From: Burkholderiales bacterium
GTDB lineage: Bacteria > Pseudomonadota > Gammaproteobacteria > Burkholderiales > JAHFRG01
Reading direction: 5' to 3'
DNA length: 43,085 bases
NCBI GenBank assembly: GCA_035518095.1
Contig: DATIXX010000029.1
Span: 1-43,085, forward strand
Position 1 is the first letter of the stretch. The number at the start of each line of letters is the position of its first letter. The position numbers and the translations under genes are program-made. Positions 35,459 to 43,085 of this stretch are shown in pieces. The notes beneath the pieces are model-generated. The model was not told the origin of the DNA. It did no database searches and was given only the letters and a program-made list of their open reading frames with translations.

Positions 35459-35839
35459 TCAAGCCCGCTGCATCGGGATTTCTTGGCGTCGGTCAAGAAT
35501 ACGGTTGCACTGGTCCACGTAAATCAGTTCGGGACGGTATTTTTGCAATTCCAATTCCGAGTAAACAGCATAAGTCGCGATGATCAAAAGATCATCCGGT
35601 TTTGCTTTGTGCGCCGCTGCCCCATTGACTGAAACAATTCCCGAATCGCGTTCGGCCGGGATGGCGTACGTGGTAAAACGTTCGCCGTTGGTTATATTGT
35701 AGATGTCTATTTGCTGGAACTCGCGAATGTCCGCCGCATCCATTAGCCTCCGATCAATCGCGCAGGAACCTTCATAATGCAACTCGGCATGCGTGACGCG
35801 CACGCGGTGCAATTTCGACTTGAGCATCGTCCTCTGCAT
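35459..35839 (-). CDS. panD: Aspartate 1-decarboxylase (PanD)
   Basis: PanD makes beta-alanine from aspartate for pantothenate. The 126-residue proenzyme begins [20 protein letters not shown], aligning end to end with E. coli PanD (MIRTML). This places the self-cleavage site at Gly24-Ser25 in [16 protein letters not shown] lies before ATG 35837-35839, supporting this start over the ATG four codons later. It leads panC by 33 bp. The three pantothenate genes panD, panC and panB are thus together on the minus strand. Confidence 0.97.
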   Translation of the reverse strand: MQRTMLKSKLHRVRVTHAELHYEGSCAIDRRLMDAADIREFQQIDIYNITNGERFTTYAIPAERDSGIVSVNGAAAHKAKPDDLLIIATYAVYSELELQKYRPELIYVDQCNRILDRRQEIPMQRA

Positions 35840-35872
35840 TTCAGCGCCCTCCCCGAATTTGGTCAGTATAGT

Positions 35873-36709
35873 CTAGCCGGTAACGAAAACCTCGAGGTTA
35901 TCGATAAGCCTGGTTTCGCCAAGCCATGCGGCGCCCAGCGCAATCATTTCGTTATCAATGGCTTGGGCAGGCTCCAGCGTGGAGTTTTTCCGCAGTGCAA
36001 CATAGTCCACCCGCCAGCCATGACTGTCAAGCATTTTTTCGGCTTCCCTCTGCAGTCCGCCAAAGTCCCGTTCCCCACCCGCGATTCGCTCCTTTATATA
36101 TGCCAGCGTTCGGTACAGGCGCGGCGCCTCAAGCCGCTCCGCAGGACTTAAATAGCTGTTTCTTGAGCTTAATGCCAGTCCGTCAGGAGCGCGCTCAATT
36201 TCTGCAGGAATAATCTCGATCGGCAAATTAAGTTCACGCACCATTTCGCGAATAATCAGAAGTTGTTGGTAATCCTTTTTCCCAAACACGGCGATTCGCG
36301 GCTGCACGATATTGAATAGCTTGAGCACTACGGTAGCGACACCGCGGAAATGCCCGGGGCGAAATTTACCGCACAATTCATCTGCCAGTGGCGGCAGATC
36401 CACCGTCACCCTTTGCGGAATCGGAAAAAGCTCGTTCTCCTCAGGCGCAAACACAACGTCCGCACCGTGTCTCTGCAGCTTCGCGCAGTCTTCTTCGAGG
36501 GTGCGCGGATAGCGCGCAAAATCGTCGTTTGGACCGAATTGCAATCGGTTCACAAATATGCTTGCTACCACACAAAGCGCGTGCTTGTGGGCAAGATCAA
36601 CTAGCGCGAGATGCCCGTGGTGCAGGTTACCCATAGTTGGGACGAACGCAACGTCGCGCTCGCTGTCCAGCCTGGAGCGCAAAGCTTCAATTTTGGAAAC
36701 GACTTGCAT
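35873..36709 (-). CDS. panC: Pantothenate synthetase (PanC)
   Basis: PanC joins pantoate and beta-alanine with ATP. The 278-residue protein has the HIGH-like MGNLHHGHLALVD (26-38), FGPNDDFARYPRTLEED and the substrate loop GKKDYQQLLIIREM. The KMSKS-like segment APDGLALSSRNSYL is also present. A Phe at the first family motif (VPTMGNLHHGH) is standard. It lies six bases after panB on the same strand. Confidence 0.97.
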   Translation of the reverse strand: MQVVSKIEALRSRLDSERDVAFVPTMGNLHHGHLALVDLAHKHALCVVASIFVNRLQFGPNDDFARYPRTLEEDCAKLQRHGADVVFAPEENELFPIPQRVTVDLPPLADELCGKFRPGHFRGVATVVLKLFNIVQPRIAVFGKKDYQQLLIIREMVRELNLPIEIIPAEIERAPDGLALSSRNSYLSPAERLEAPRLYRTLAYIKERIAGGERDFGGLQREAEKMLDSHGWRVDYVALRKNSTLEPAQAIDNEMIALGAAWLGETRLIDNLEVFVTG

Positions 36710-36715
36710 CTCGCA

Positions 36716-37507
36716 TCAGAACGAATGCTCAGGGCCGGGAAACGATTTGGCTTTTACTTCCTTTACATATGCTTCAATCGCAGCTTGTACGCCGTTTCTG
36801 CCGTCCAGGAAGTTTTTCACGAATTTTGGCCTCTTGCCGGGCGAAACGTCCAACATATCGTGCAGCACGAGCACTTGGCCGGAACAGTCCAAGCCTGCGC
36901 CGATGCCAATCGTGGGTATCGCAAGTTTCGCCGTTATTTGCTTCGCCAGTACCGAGGGCACCGCCTCCAAGACCAGCATCCCGGCGCCCGCTTGCTCCAG
37001 CATCTTCGCGTCCTGCATCACCCGCTTTGCCTCGCGGTCGCCCTTGCCCTGGACGCGGTAGCCACCAAGCTGATGCACCGATTGCGGGGTGAGCCCAAGA
37101 TGTCCGCACACTGGAAGGCCGCGCTCCGTAAGAAAACCGACGCTGTCCACCACCGCTTGGCCTCCTTCAAGCTTGACCATGTGCGCCCCCGCGGCCATAA
37201 GCTGCGCAGCATTCGCGAATGTCTGCTGCGGACTCAACTGGAAACTGCCGAACGGCATGTCGGCGACAATGAAGGCGCGCTTCGAGCCACGCGCCACGCA
37301 GCGCGTGTGGTAGACCATTTCTGCAAGCGTCACCGGTAACGTCGATTCGTGGCCTTGCAGCACCATGCCCAGCGAATCGCCGACGAGCAGCACTTCCACC
37401 CCTGCATTTTCCAACAGCAGGGCGAAGCTTGCGTCGTAACAGGTGAGCATGGCTATTTTCTCGCCATCCTGCGCCATTTTATGCAGTGTGTTCAGAGTAA
37501 TCCGCAT
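36716..37507 (-). CDS. panB: 3-methyl-2-oxobutanoate hydroxymethyltransferase (PanB)
   Basis: PanB adds a hydroxymethyl group from methylene-THF to 2-oxoisovalerate, the first committed pantothenate step. The 263-residue TIM-barrel protein has [20 protein letters not shown] (40-59), with the metal-binding Asp. [26 protein letters not shown] and [18 protein letters not shown] follow. Its ATG directly follows the stop of the deoxynucleoside kinase gene (TAA-ATG), so translation is probably coupled. Confidence 0.97.
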   Translation of the reverse strand: MRITLNTLHKMAQDGEKIAMLTCYDASFALLLENAGVEVLLVGDSLGMVLQGHESTLPVTLAEMVYHTRCVARGSKRAFIVADMPFGSFQLSPQQTFANAAQLMAAGAHMVKLEGGQAVVDSVGFLTERGLPVCGHLGLTPQSVHQLGGYRVQGKGDREAKRVMQDAKMLEQAGAGMLVLEAVPSVLAKQITAKLAIPTIGIGAGLDCSGQVLVLHDMLDVSPGKRPKFVKNFLDGRNGVQAAIEAYVKEVKAKSFPGPEHSF

Positions 37508-38149
37508 TTAGGTACCCAGATTGAAGAATTCGCGGCCACCGCGAATTTGCGTAAGGCGCTCCAACAATAAATCAAAATCCCGAGGCTCATCAACAAAATT
37601 GAGATTGTCACTGTTGACGATCAGCAGGGGAGCCATTTCATAATGGTAAAAAAAGCGACTGTAGCTTTCTACAAGCCGCTCCAGGTAGTGCTCGGAAATA
37701 TTTTTTTCATACGGCTGGCCACGCCGTCGCACCCGCTCGATCAGCGTATCAACCGAAGCTTGCAGATAAATCACCAGATCCGGACGCGGCGATTGCGGAT
37801 GCACGTGCCGGTAGATTTCATGATAAAGGCGAAACTCATCATCATTTAGTGTAAGTCTGGCGAACAGGGGGTCTTTGTCGAGGATGAAATCGGCAATGGT
37901 CAGTTTATTGAACATATCCAGTTGCGCCAAACCCTGCAACTGCGTCACTCGATGAAACAAGAAAAACAACTGCGTCGAAAGCGCATAGCGCGGTATATCT
38001 TGGTAGAAAAGAGGCAAAAATGGATTGGCTCCAGGATTTTCCAGAAGCGAATGGCCGTTCAAGCGTTCTGATAACAGCCGCGCGAGGCTCGTTTTACCCA
38101 CCCCGATCGGACCCTCAACCACGATATAACGATACCTGTCAGGCAACAT
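37508..38149 (-). CDS. Deoxynucleoside kinase family protein
   Basis: The 213-residue protein has the P-loop GPIGVGKTSLA (13-23) and the deoxyadenosine/deoxyguanosine-kinase patterns FLPLFYQD, FFLFHRVTQLQ and DFILDKDPLFARLTL. VIYLQASVDTLIERVRRRGQPYE (lid region) follows. It would phosphorylate a deoxynucleoside. The preferred base cannot be told. The folK-dNK-panB order is common in betaproteobacteria. There is a three-base gap from folK. Confidence 0.9.
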   Translation of the reverse strand: MLPDRYRYIVVEGPIGVGKTSLARLLSERLNGHSLLENPGANPFLPLFYQDIPRYALSTQLFFLFHRVTQLQGLAQLDMFNKLTIADFILDKDPLFARLTLNDDEFRLYHEIYRHVHPQSPRPDLVIYLQASVDTLIERVRRRGQPYEKNISEHYLERLVESYSRFFYHYEMAPLLIVNSDNLNFVDEPRDFDLLLERLTQIRGGREFFNLGT

Positions 38150-38152
38150 GCT

Positions 38153-38644
38153 TCAGTCTTCTACCAATTTTTGCAGATGCTGCCCGGTGCACGCGGCGAG
38201 CAATTCGGCAACACTGCCTATCCCGGGAACGACTGAATCCGGAGCAATCTCGTGCAGCGGCGACAATACAAACGCGCGCTGGTGCATGCGCGGGTGTGGG
38301 ATGGTCATGCCGGGCTCATGATGGATGAGGTCGCCGTACAACAGCAAATCAAGATCCAGCGTGCGCGGCGCATTGGGAAACTCGCGCCGGCGGCCATGGC
38401 GCCGCTCGATCTCTAGGAGCGCCGCGAGCAGCCGGCGCGGCGCAAGTCGAGTCTCGAGTTTGGCGACGGCGTTGATAAAATACGGTTGATTTACATTGCC
38501 GACCGGTGCGCTGCGGTAAAGCGAAGAACAAGCGACCAGCTTGGTCTTCGGCAAATTGCCCAGATCGGCAAAACCATTGTGTATTTGCGTGACCGGGGAT
38601 TCGAGATTGCTGCCAAGCGCTACGAAAACCATTTGCGGATTCAC
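38153..38644 (-). CDS. folK: 2-amino-4-hydroxy-6-hydroxymethyldihydropteridine pyrophosphokinase (FolK)
   Basis: FolK transfers pyrophosphate to the pterin in folate synthesis. The 163-residue protein has VALGSNLESP at the start, SSLYRSAPVGNVNQPYFINAV for pterin binding, and RRHGRRREFPNAPRTLDLDLLLYGD, with the metal-binding aspartates. IPHPRMHQRAFVLSPLHEI follows. It overlaps the end of pcnB by four bases (ATGA), indicating coupling. Confidence 0.97.
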   Translation of the reverse strand: MNPQMVFVALGSNLESPVTQIHNGFADLGNLPKTKLVACSSLYRSAPVGNVNQPYFINAVAKLETRLAPRRLLAALLEIERRHGRRREFPNAPRTLDLDLLLYGDLIHHEPGMTIPHPRMHQRAFVLSPLHEIAPDSVVPGIGSVAELLAACTGQHLQKLVED

Positions 38645-39990
38645 GGAGTCTCCCCGTCACGATTTCGGGTAGGATAATTCGAAGCCGGTTTTCTGCGGCG
38701 GCGGCGGCGTCTGCCTGCCATCTGGTCAACTAGCAGCATGCTGTGACGTTTTTCATGCTCGGCATTTTGAAACACGGTCCACCAGTGTCCAAGTTCTACC
38801 TCCGCTTCACCATTGTTACAGCGCATCATCAGGAAATCGTATGCTGCCCGAAAGCGTGGGTGTTCAAGAACGCGAAATGCGCGCTTGCCCGAGCGGTTCA
38901 AAAAACGCGGCTGTAGCGACCAAATTTCCTTCATGACCGCGCTGAAGCGCTTGGGTATGGCGAGCCTCTCTGCCTGCATGCGTATCACCTGATCCATCGC
39001 CTGATGCAGGGCTTGCATGGAATGAAGTCCGCGCTGTTCAAGGTTTTTCCACGTATCAAGCACATCGTGCCACAGCAATGCCGCGAACAGAAATGCCGGC
39101 GATACCGGTTTGTCCGCACGAATGCGGTCGTCGGTGTTCCTTAGCGCCAGCATTATGAAACTTTGACCAAGAGGTCGTTCGAGGACCATGTCGAGCATGG
39201 GAAAAAGTCCACGATGCAGACCATTTTCCAGCAAAGCCTTGACGCATTCCACGGCGTGTCCGGAAAGCAGGAGCTTCAGCATTTCTTCAAAAAGCCTCGA
39301 GGCCGGTACGTTTTGCAAGAGCGGCGCAAGTCGGCGAATAGGTGCGCGCGTCGATGGCTCGATTTGCAGGTGAAGCTTGGCAGCCAAGCGCACTGCGCGC
39401 AGCATGCGTACCGGGTCCTCGCGGTAGCGACTCTCGGCATCACCAATGATACGCAGTCGCCGCGCCTTGAGATCGGCGAAGCCTCCTTGGTAATCCACGA
39501 CCTCTTCGGTCGTGGGATCGAAGAATAACGCATTGATGGTGAAATCGCGTCGTTCAGCGTCCTGCGCCTGATCTCCGAAGACATTATCGCGCAGGAGTCT
39601 GCCATGAACATCCTGCAGCGCTTCGTGCATTTCGGACCGTGGGCCGCGAAATGTGGAAACCTCGACTGTCTCGTTCCCGTGCATTACATGCACAAGTCGG
39701 AAGCGACGTCCTATGATGTGCGCGCGGCGGAAAGCCGCACGCACCTGCTCCGGTGTGGCATTCGTGGCAACATCAAAATCCTTCGGGGCAAGATCGAGCA
39801 GCATATCCCGCACGGCACCGCCAACAACAAACGCCGCAAAACCTTTTTCCTTGAGGGTAACGACAGTCTTCAATGCGCCCTGGCTGATTTGTTGCTTTCG
39901 GATTCCATGCACGTGGCGTGGAATAATCAGCGGCGCGCCGGGAAGCGAAGCTTGCTTGTTGAAGACGCGGCGCAGAAGTCTTCGAATCAT
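38641..39990 (-). CDS. pcnB: Poly(A) polymerase I (PcnB)
   Basis: PcnB adds 3' poly(A) tails that promote RNA decay. The 449-residue protein has the nucleotidyltransferase core FVVGGAVRDMLLDLAPKDFD (with the catalytic Asp pair) and the CCA-type signature RRDFTINALFFDP. The segment EDPVRMLRAVRLAAKL follows. It ends in an Arg-rich tail (RRRRRRKP) that may bind RNA. I chose ATG 39988-39990 (MIRRLLRRVFNK). A longer frame would add 46 residues with no family support. PcnB and CCA-adding enzymes share these motifs, but length, tail and the folK neighbour favour PcnB. Confidence 0.95.
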   Translation of the reverse strand: MIRRLLRRVFNKQASLPGAPLIIPRHVHGIRKQQISQGALKTVVTLKEKGFAAFVVGGAVRDMLLDLAPKDFDVATNATPEQVRAAFRRAHIIGRRFRLVHVMHGNETVEVSTFRGPRSEMHEALQDVHGRLLRDNVFGDQAQDAERRDFTINALFFDPTTEEVVDYQGGFADLKARRLRIIGDAESRYREDPVRMLRAVRLAAKLHLQIEPSTRAPIRRLAPLLQNVPASRLFEEMLKLLLSGHAVECVKALLENGLHRGLFPMLDMVLERPLGQSFIMLALRNTDDRIRADKPVSPAFLFAALLWHDVLDTWKNLEQRGLHSMQALHQAMDQVIRMQAERLAIPKRFSAVMKEIWSLQPRFLNRSGKRAFRVLEHPRFRAAYDFLMMRCNNGEAEVELGHWWTVFQNAEHEKRHSMLLVDQMAGRRRRRRRKPASNYPTRNRDGETP

Positions 39991-40224
39991 AAAGTTAGCG
40001 AAATCAAGCCGGATTATACACTGCGCCGAATCCGCGCTTGGGATTGCGTAATTGCCCGCAGACGTCATGCGCAAGGCCTGGGAATTGGGCGAGCAACGCC
40101 GGCAATTCTTGCGCCACAGGCAGATCAAGGATGCCGTACGGCAGGCATGCAGACAGGGTCAAATGCGCACGAACCGGTAATACCACGAGCGGCAGATGAC
40201 GGGCCATGGACAAGAATAAAAAAG
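39991..40224. other. Gap between pcnB and the HAD gene
   Basis: I cannot support a gene in this 234-bp gap. A minus-strand open frame could read from ATG 40205-40207 to 40004, with a hydrophobic text such as LPVAQELPALLAQFPGLA. It has no Shine-Dalgarno sequence. It may be a remnant of a longer protein or chance. Confidence 0.3.
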
Positions 40225-40887
40225 CTAGCGCAGGCTGATGACCTGCCACTTTTTTTCCAGAGCATGTGCCCGCAATGTCTCATCAGGATCCACCGCGACC
40301 GGATGAGTCACGCGCTCTAACAAAGGCAAATCATTCAGCGAATCGCTGAAAAACCAGCTTTCGTCGAAGCCTGTTAATTTTTGTCCGAGTTCCAACAGCC
40401 AGCGCTCGAGGCAGGCGACCTTGCCGGCGCGGAAGCAGGGCGTTCCGGCGACTTTACCGGTGAACTCGCCGTCGCGTTCTTCCGGCTCGGTGGCAATCAG
40501 GTGCTTGACTCCGAATTCTGCCGCAATGGGCGCGGTAACGAAACGGTTGGTCGCTGTAATGATGGCCGTCAAATCGCCGTCCTCGATATGGCTCTGCACC
40601 AGCGTGCGTGCTTTCCTGGTAATTATCGGCAGGATCCGATTTTGCGTAAACTCAAGGAGCCATGCATCGAGTTCATGCCGCGGATGGCGCGACAAAGGTT
40701 TCAGCTGAAAATCCAGAAACGTGTTTATGTCCAGAGTACCAGAGCGGTATTGGTCGTAAAAACTGCGGTTTTTTGCTTCATACAACTCGCGGTCTAGAAC
40801 CATTTTGCCGATCAAGAATTGCGCCCACTCAAAATCGCTATCTCCGGCCAGCAGCGTGTTATCGAGATCAAATAAAGCGAGGCGCAT
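40225..40887 (-). CDS. HAD-superfamily IB phosphatase
   Basis: The 220-residue protein has HAD motif I LALFDLDNTLLAGDSD (3-18), with both catalytic aspartates, motif II AIITATNRF, and motif III/IV FFSDSLNDLPLLERV. The helical cap between motifs I and II is of the SerB-like IB type (about 20-100). It is similar to the unnamed phosphatases placed between hda and pcnB in betaproteobacteria. Histidinol-phosphate or phosphoserine are possible substrates, but sequence does not decide. Confidence 0.9.
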   Translation of the reverse strand: MRLALFDLDNTLLAGDSDFEWAQFLIGKMVLDRELYEAKNRSFYDQYRSGTLDINTFLDFQLKPLSRHPRHELDAWLLEFTQNRILPIITRKARTLVQSHIEDGDLTAIITATNRFVTAPIAAEFGVKHLIATEPEERDGEFTGKVAGTPCFRAGKVACLERWLLELGQKLTGFDESWFFSDSLNDLPLLERVTHPVAVDPDETLRAHALEKKWQVISLR

Positions 40888-40971
40888 GGCTTACCTGTTT
40901 TGTTTGCAAATGATATCGCCCGTTTCGGCTTTCTCCGCATGCGCGAGGAACTCGGAAGTGGTCGGCAACGC

Positions 40972-41664
40972 TCACTCCCCCGGAGATTGCAGCGGTTGCA
41001 TGATTTCCCGGAGTAAGGGAAGCGTCACCGGCCGCTTTGTTTGCAGGGAATAGTTATCCAGGGTATCAAGCACCGCCAGAAGTGAAGGCATGTCGCGTCG
41101 CCCATGGCTGAGTAGATAAACAGCGGCATCGTGGGGCAGCTCAAATCCGCGGTTCATGGCATGCGTTCTCAGTGCCTGCGTTTTTTCTTCATCATTCAGG
41201 CCGTGCACCTGAAACACCAAGCCCCATCCCAGGCGGGTGACCAGATCCTCGCGCAGCTTGAGTTGCGCCGGCGGAACTGTGCCGCTCACCAACAACCTGC
41301 CTTGCCCTTCGCGCATTTGATTGTACAGGTTGAAAAGCGCGATTTGCGCATTGCCGTTCAAGCGCTCTACGTCGTCGACAGCCAGTGCACCCGAATTTTC
41401 ATATCCTGAGGCCATTTCATTGTCCTGCCCACCGCGGAAATAGGCGGCGCTCGAATGTTGGTGCCGGAACGCGTCCACCATGGCTTTAAGGAGATGGCTG
41501 CGCCCCGAGCCAGGGCTTCCCCATATATAGACGAAGCGCTCTTGCGGTTGCGTCGCCAACATACCACGCAACACATGAATGAGCTCCATGTTCCTGCCGA
41601 CAACAAAATTATCCAGCGTGGGCTGCGCCCGCAAGGATAAATCAAGCACTAATTGATTTGCCAT
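40972..41664 (-). CDS. hda: DnaA regulatory inactivator Hda
   Basis: Hda, with the DNA-loaded beta clamp, triggers ATP hydrolysis by DnaA to stop re-initiation. The 230-residue protein is a DnaA-like AAA+ domain. It starts with the clamp-binding QLVLDLSL (residues 4-11) and has a Walker A of the Hda form GSPGSGRSHLL (Arg in place of Lys, as in E. coli Hda). ALAVDDVERL serves as Walker B, and a sensor-2-like region lies near DMPSLLAVLDTLD. It lacks a DnaA DNA-binding domain. It is divergent from purM across 377 bp. Confidence 0.95.
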   Translation of the reverse strand: MANQLVLDLSLRAQPTLDNFVVGRNMELIHVLRGMLATQPQERFVYIWGSPGSGRSHLLKAMVDAFRHQHSSAAYFRGGQDNEMASGYENSGALAVDDVERLNGNAQIALFNLYNQMREGQGRLLVSGTVPPAQLKLREDLVTRLGWGLVFQVHGLNDEEKTQALRTHAMNRGFELPHDAAVYLLSHGRRDMPSLLAVLDTLDNYSLQTKRPVTLPLLREIMQPLQSPGE

Positions 41665-42041
41665 TATCGATCTCTAATGCGAACCAGACCCGCAAAGCAG
41701 TATATAGCCCATCGCCAACACTTTTCTACAGCAAAATGAAATCCATTCGGCTAATCTGCAGTGTCGTCGCTGCGCTTCGTTCGTTTTAGTTAAAACCCGC
41801 TACCAGTGCTAGCGCGCGACCCAAGCACGTTCGAAAATTCCTGCCGAGAACAATCAAAATAGAGCGTGATAGCGCTGCTCAACAGCGTCTTGGGTTCCAT
41901 TATTGGTCGGACTCGCAAAGTCTGGCGGGTGCAAAAACGGCCGATCCGGAACAGGGTCAAACCGTTCCGCATTCATTTGAGGTAAAATTTGCGGGTGTCA
42001 TGCCTGTTTCACCTTTATCTTGCAAGAGGCAATAACCGAAT
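41665..42041. promoter_or_regulatory. Divergent hda/purM intergenic region with inverted repeats
   Basis: I see no gene in this 377-bp gap. ACCCAAG (41819-41825) is matched by CTTGGGT (41889-41895), and the adjoining ACG and CGT can extend the pairing. Inside lies CGCTG-ctcaa-CAGCG. A second hairpin is CGGAAC (41947-41952) with GTTCCG (41964-41969). TAAAAT at 41983-41988 may be the -10 of purM, without a clear -35. No purine-repressor site is seen. Confidence 0.4.
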
Positions 42042-43085
42042 TTGAGCCCCGCTGACTCACCCAAGACCGAGCTTTCCTATTTTGATGCCGGCGTGGATAT
42101 AGAAGCCGGCGACCGTCTGATTGAGAAAATCAAGCCGTTTGCCCAGAAAACCATGCGGCCCGAAGTACTCGCCGGAATCGGCGGCTTTGGGGCACTTTTT
42201 GAGATTTCCAAGAGATACCGCAACCCGGTTCTGGTCTCGGGTTGCGACGGCGTCGGGACCAAGCTTAAGCTTGCCTTCCAGCTCGACAAACACGATACGG
42301 TAGGCGTTGATCTGGTGGCAATGAGTGTTAACGATATCCTGGTGCAGGGCGCGGAGCCGTTATTTTTTCTCGACTACTTCGCCTGCGGCAAGCTCGATGT
42401 AGCCACGGCGGCACGCGTAATTCAAGGCATATCCAACGGCTGTGAGCTCGCGGGATGTGCGTTGATCGGCGGCGAAACAGCGGAAATGCCGGGTTTTTAC
42501 CCAGCCGGCGAATACGATCTCGCCGGATTTGCGGTCGGCGCTGTTGAAAAGGACCGGGTGATTACCGGCAGCGCCATAAGCGCGGGCGACGCAGTTTTGG
42601 GACTGGGCTCGAGCGGTGCACATTCCAACGGCTTTTCGCTCATTCGCAAGATTATCGAGAAAAGCGGCATTGACCTTGATTCCGATTTCCACGGGCAAAG
42701 TTTGGGCGAAGCATTGCTTGCGCCGACGCGCATCTACGTAAAACCGCTGCTCGGTCTGATGCAACACGCGCCTGTGAAGGGCATGGCGCACATTACCGGC
42801 GGCGGGCTGCTGGAGAACATTCCGCGTATTCTTCCTGACAATTTGTGCGCGGAGCTGCAGCGATCGGCGTGGGATATGCCGCCGCTTTTTAAATGGCTGC
42901 AAGCTCAGGGTAATATCGGGGAGCGCGAAATGCACCGCACCTTTAACTGCGGAATAGGCATGATCGTGGTGGTAAGCGCGAAGCACGCTCAACGGGCGCA
43001 AACGTTTTTGCGAGATGCCGGAGAGCAGGTGTGGCGTGTTGGCGAGATTAAGGAACGCACCAAAGGCGAGCCGCAGACTATTGTC
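42042..43085 (+). CDS. purM: Phosphoribosylformylglycinamidine cyclo-ligase (PurM), 3' part cut by window edge
   Basis: PurM makes AIR from FGAM and ATP in purine synthesis. The first 348 codons are present and the frame is open at the right edge, so nearly the whole protein is seen. The start is TTG 42042-42044 ([20 protein letters not shown]). An in-frame stop lies nine bases upstream and no ATG is found before residue 47. AAGAGG precedes the TTG. Family segments are [40 protein letters not shown] and [13 protein letters not shown]. It faces away from hda, the normal betaproteobacterial arrangement. Confidence 0.96.
   Translation, partial: MSPADSPKTELSYFDAGVDIEAGDRLIEKIKPFAQKTMRPEVLAGIGGFGALFEISKRYRNPVLVSGCDGVGTKLKLAFQLDKHDTVGVDLVAMSVNDILVQGAEPLFFLDYFACGKLDVATAARVIQGISNGCELAGCALIGGETAEMPGFYPAGEYDLAGFAVGAVEKDRVITGSAISAGDAVLGLGSSGAHSNGFSLIRKIIEKSGIDLDSDFHGQSLGEALLAPTRIYVKPLLGLMQHAPVKGMAHITGGGLLENIPRILPDNLCAELQRSAWDMPPLFKWLQAQGNIGEREMHRTFNCGIGMIVVVSAKHAQRAQTFLRDAGEQVWRVGEIKERTKGEPQTIV

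Noticed and set aside
41500..41530. Hda with a broken Walker A (Arg for Lys)
   Set aside because: Arg at this site is normal for Hda proteins, including that of E. coli.
41790..41972. 60-codon minus-strand frame between hda and purM
   Set aside because: It has no Shine-Dalgarno sequence or family pattern, and it overlaps the likely regulatory hairpins.

Overview
The window looks like chromosomal DNA of a betaproteobacterium, probably a Nitrosomonadales-type sulfur oxidiser. This rests on gene order and protein resemblance, not a search. Familiar betaproteobacterial blocks are ftsK-lolA-rarA-serS facing trxB, nadE-glnB, icd/csp/clpS-clpA, queA-tgt-yajC-secD-secF, panD-panC-panB-dNK-folK-pcnB, and hda facing purM. 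Sulfide oxidation is suggested by an fccA-fccB pair (flavocytochrome c sulfide dehydrogenase), and growth on C2 compounds by aceA and aceB.

Layout. 1-141 is the end of an IS6-family insertion sequence, cut by the window edge. 171-6026 (minus) carries tRNA-Ser(CGA), serS, rarA, lolA and ftsK. 6215-8533 (minus) holds a Crp-type regulator and an orphan TpsB outer-membrane transporter, inserted between ftsK and trxB. 8755-10265 (plus) has trxB and an Smr-domain gene. 10327-12350 (minus) has glnB and nadE. 12465-14199 (plus) has a TPR gene broken by two lesions and a FemAB-like acyltransferase gene. 14205-18486 (minus) has fccB, fccA, clpA and clpS. A cold-shock gene (plus) and icd (minus) converge on a shared terminator. 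A 703-bp regulatory gap separates icd from aceA-aceB. Next come a small exported lysine-rich protein, a NudJ-like hydrolase, an unexplained 516-bp stretch and mnmA. 26477-29205 has a glutathione-transferase-like gene, a uracil-DNA-glycosylase-like gene and purB. 29212-35246 (minus) has DedA, secF, secD, yajC, tgt and queA. tRNA-Leu(CAA) follows. 35459-41664 (minus) has panD, panC, panB, a deoxynucleoside kinase, folK, pcnB, a HAD phosphatase and hda. purM runs off the right edge.

How they fit together. Icd and AceA compete for isocitrate and start from opposite sides of one long intergenic region. FccAB would oxidise sulfide in the periplasm and pass electrons to c-type cytochromes. ClpS-ClpA supplies adaptor and unfoldase for ClpP. 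GlnB beside NadE may link nitrogen status to NAD synthesis. QueA and Tgt make queuosine, and YajC-SecD-SecF assist protein export. PanB, PanC and PanD provide the pantoate, beta-alanine and condensation steps of pantothenate synthesis.

Most of the window is ordinary housekeeping DNA, and I found no clear new multi-gene system. The best leads are the twice-broken TPR gene, the orphan TpsB with its regulator, the icd-aceA intergenic region with its structured leader, the exported lysine-rich peptide, and the unassigned stretch before mnmA.
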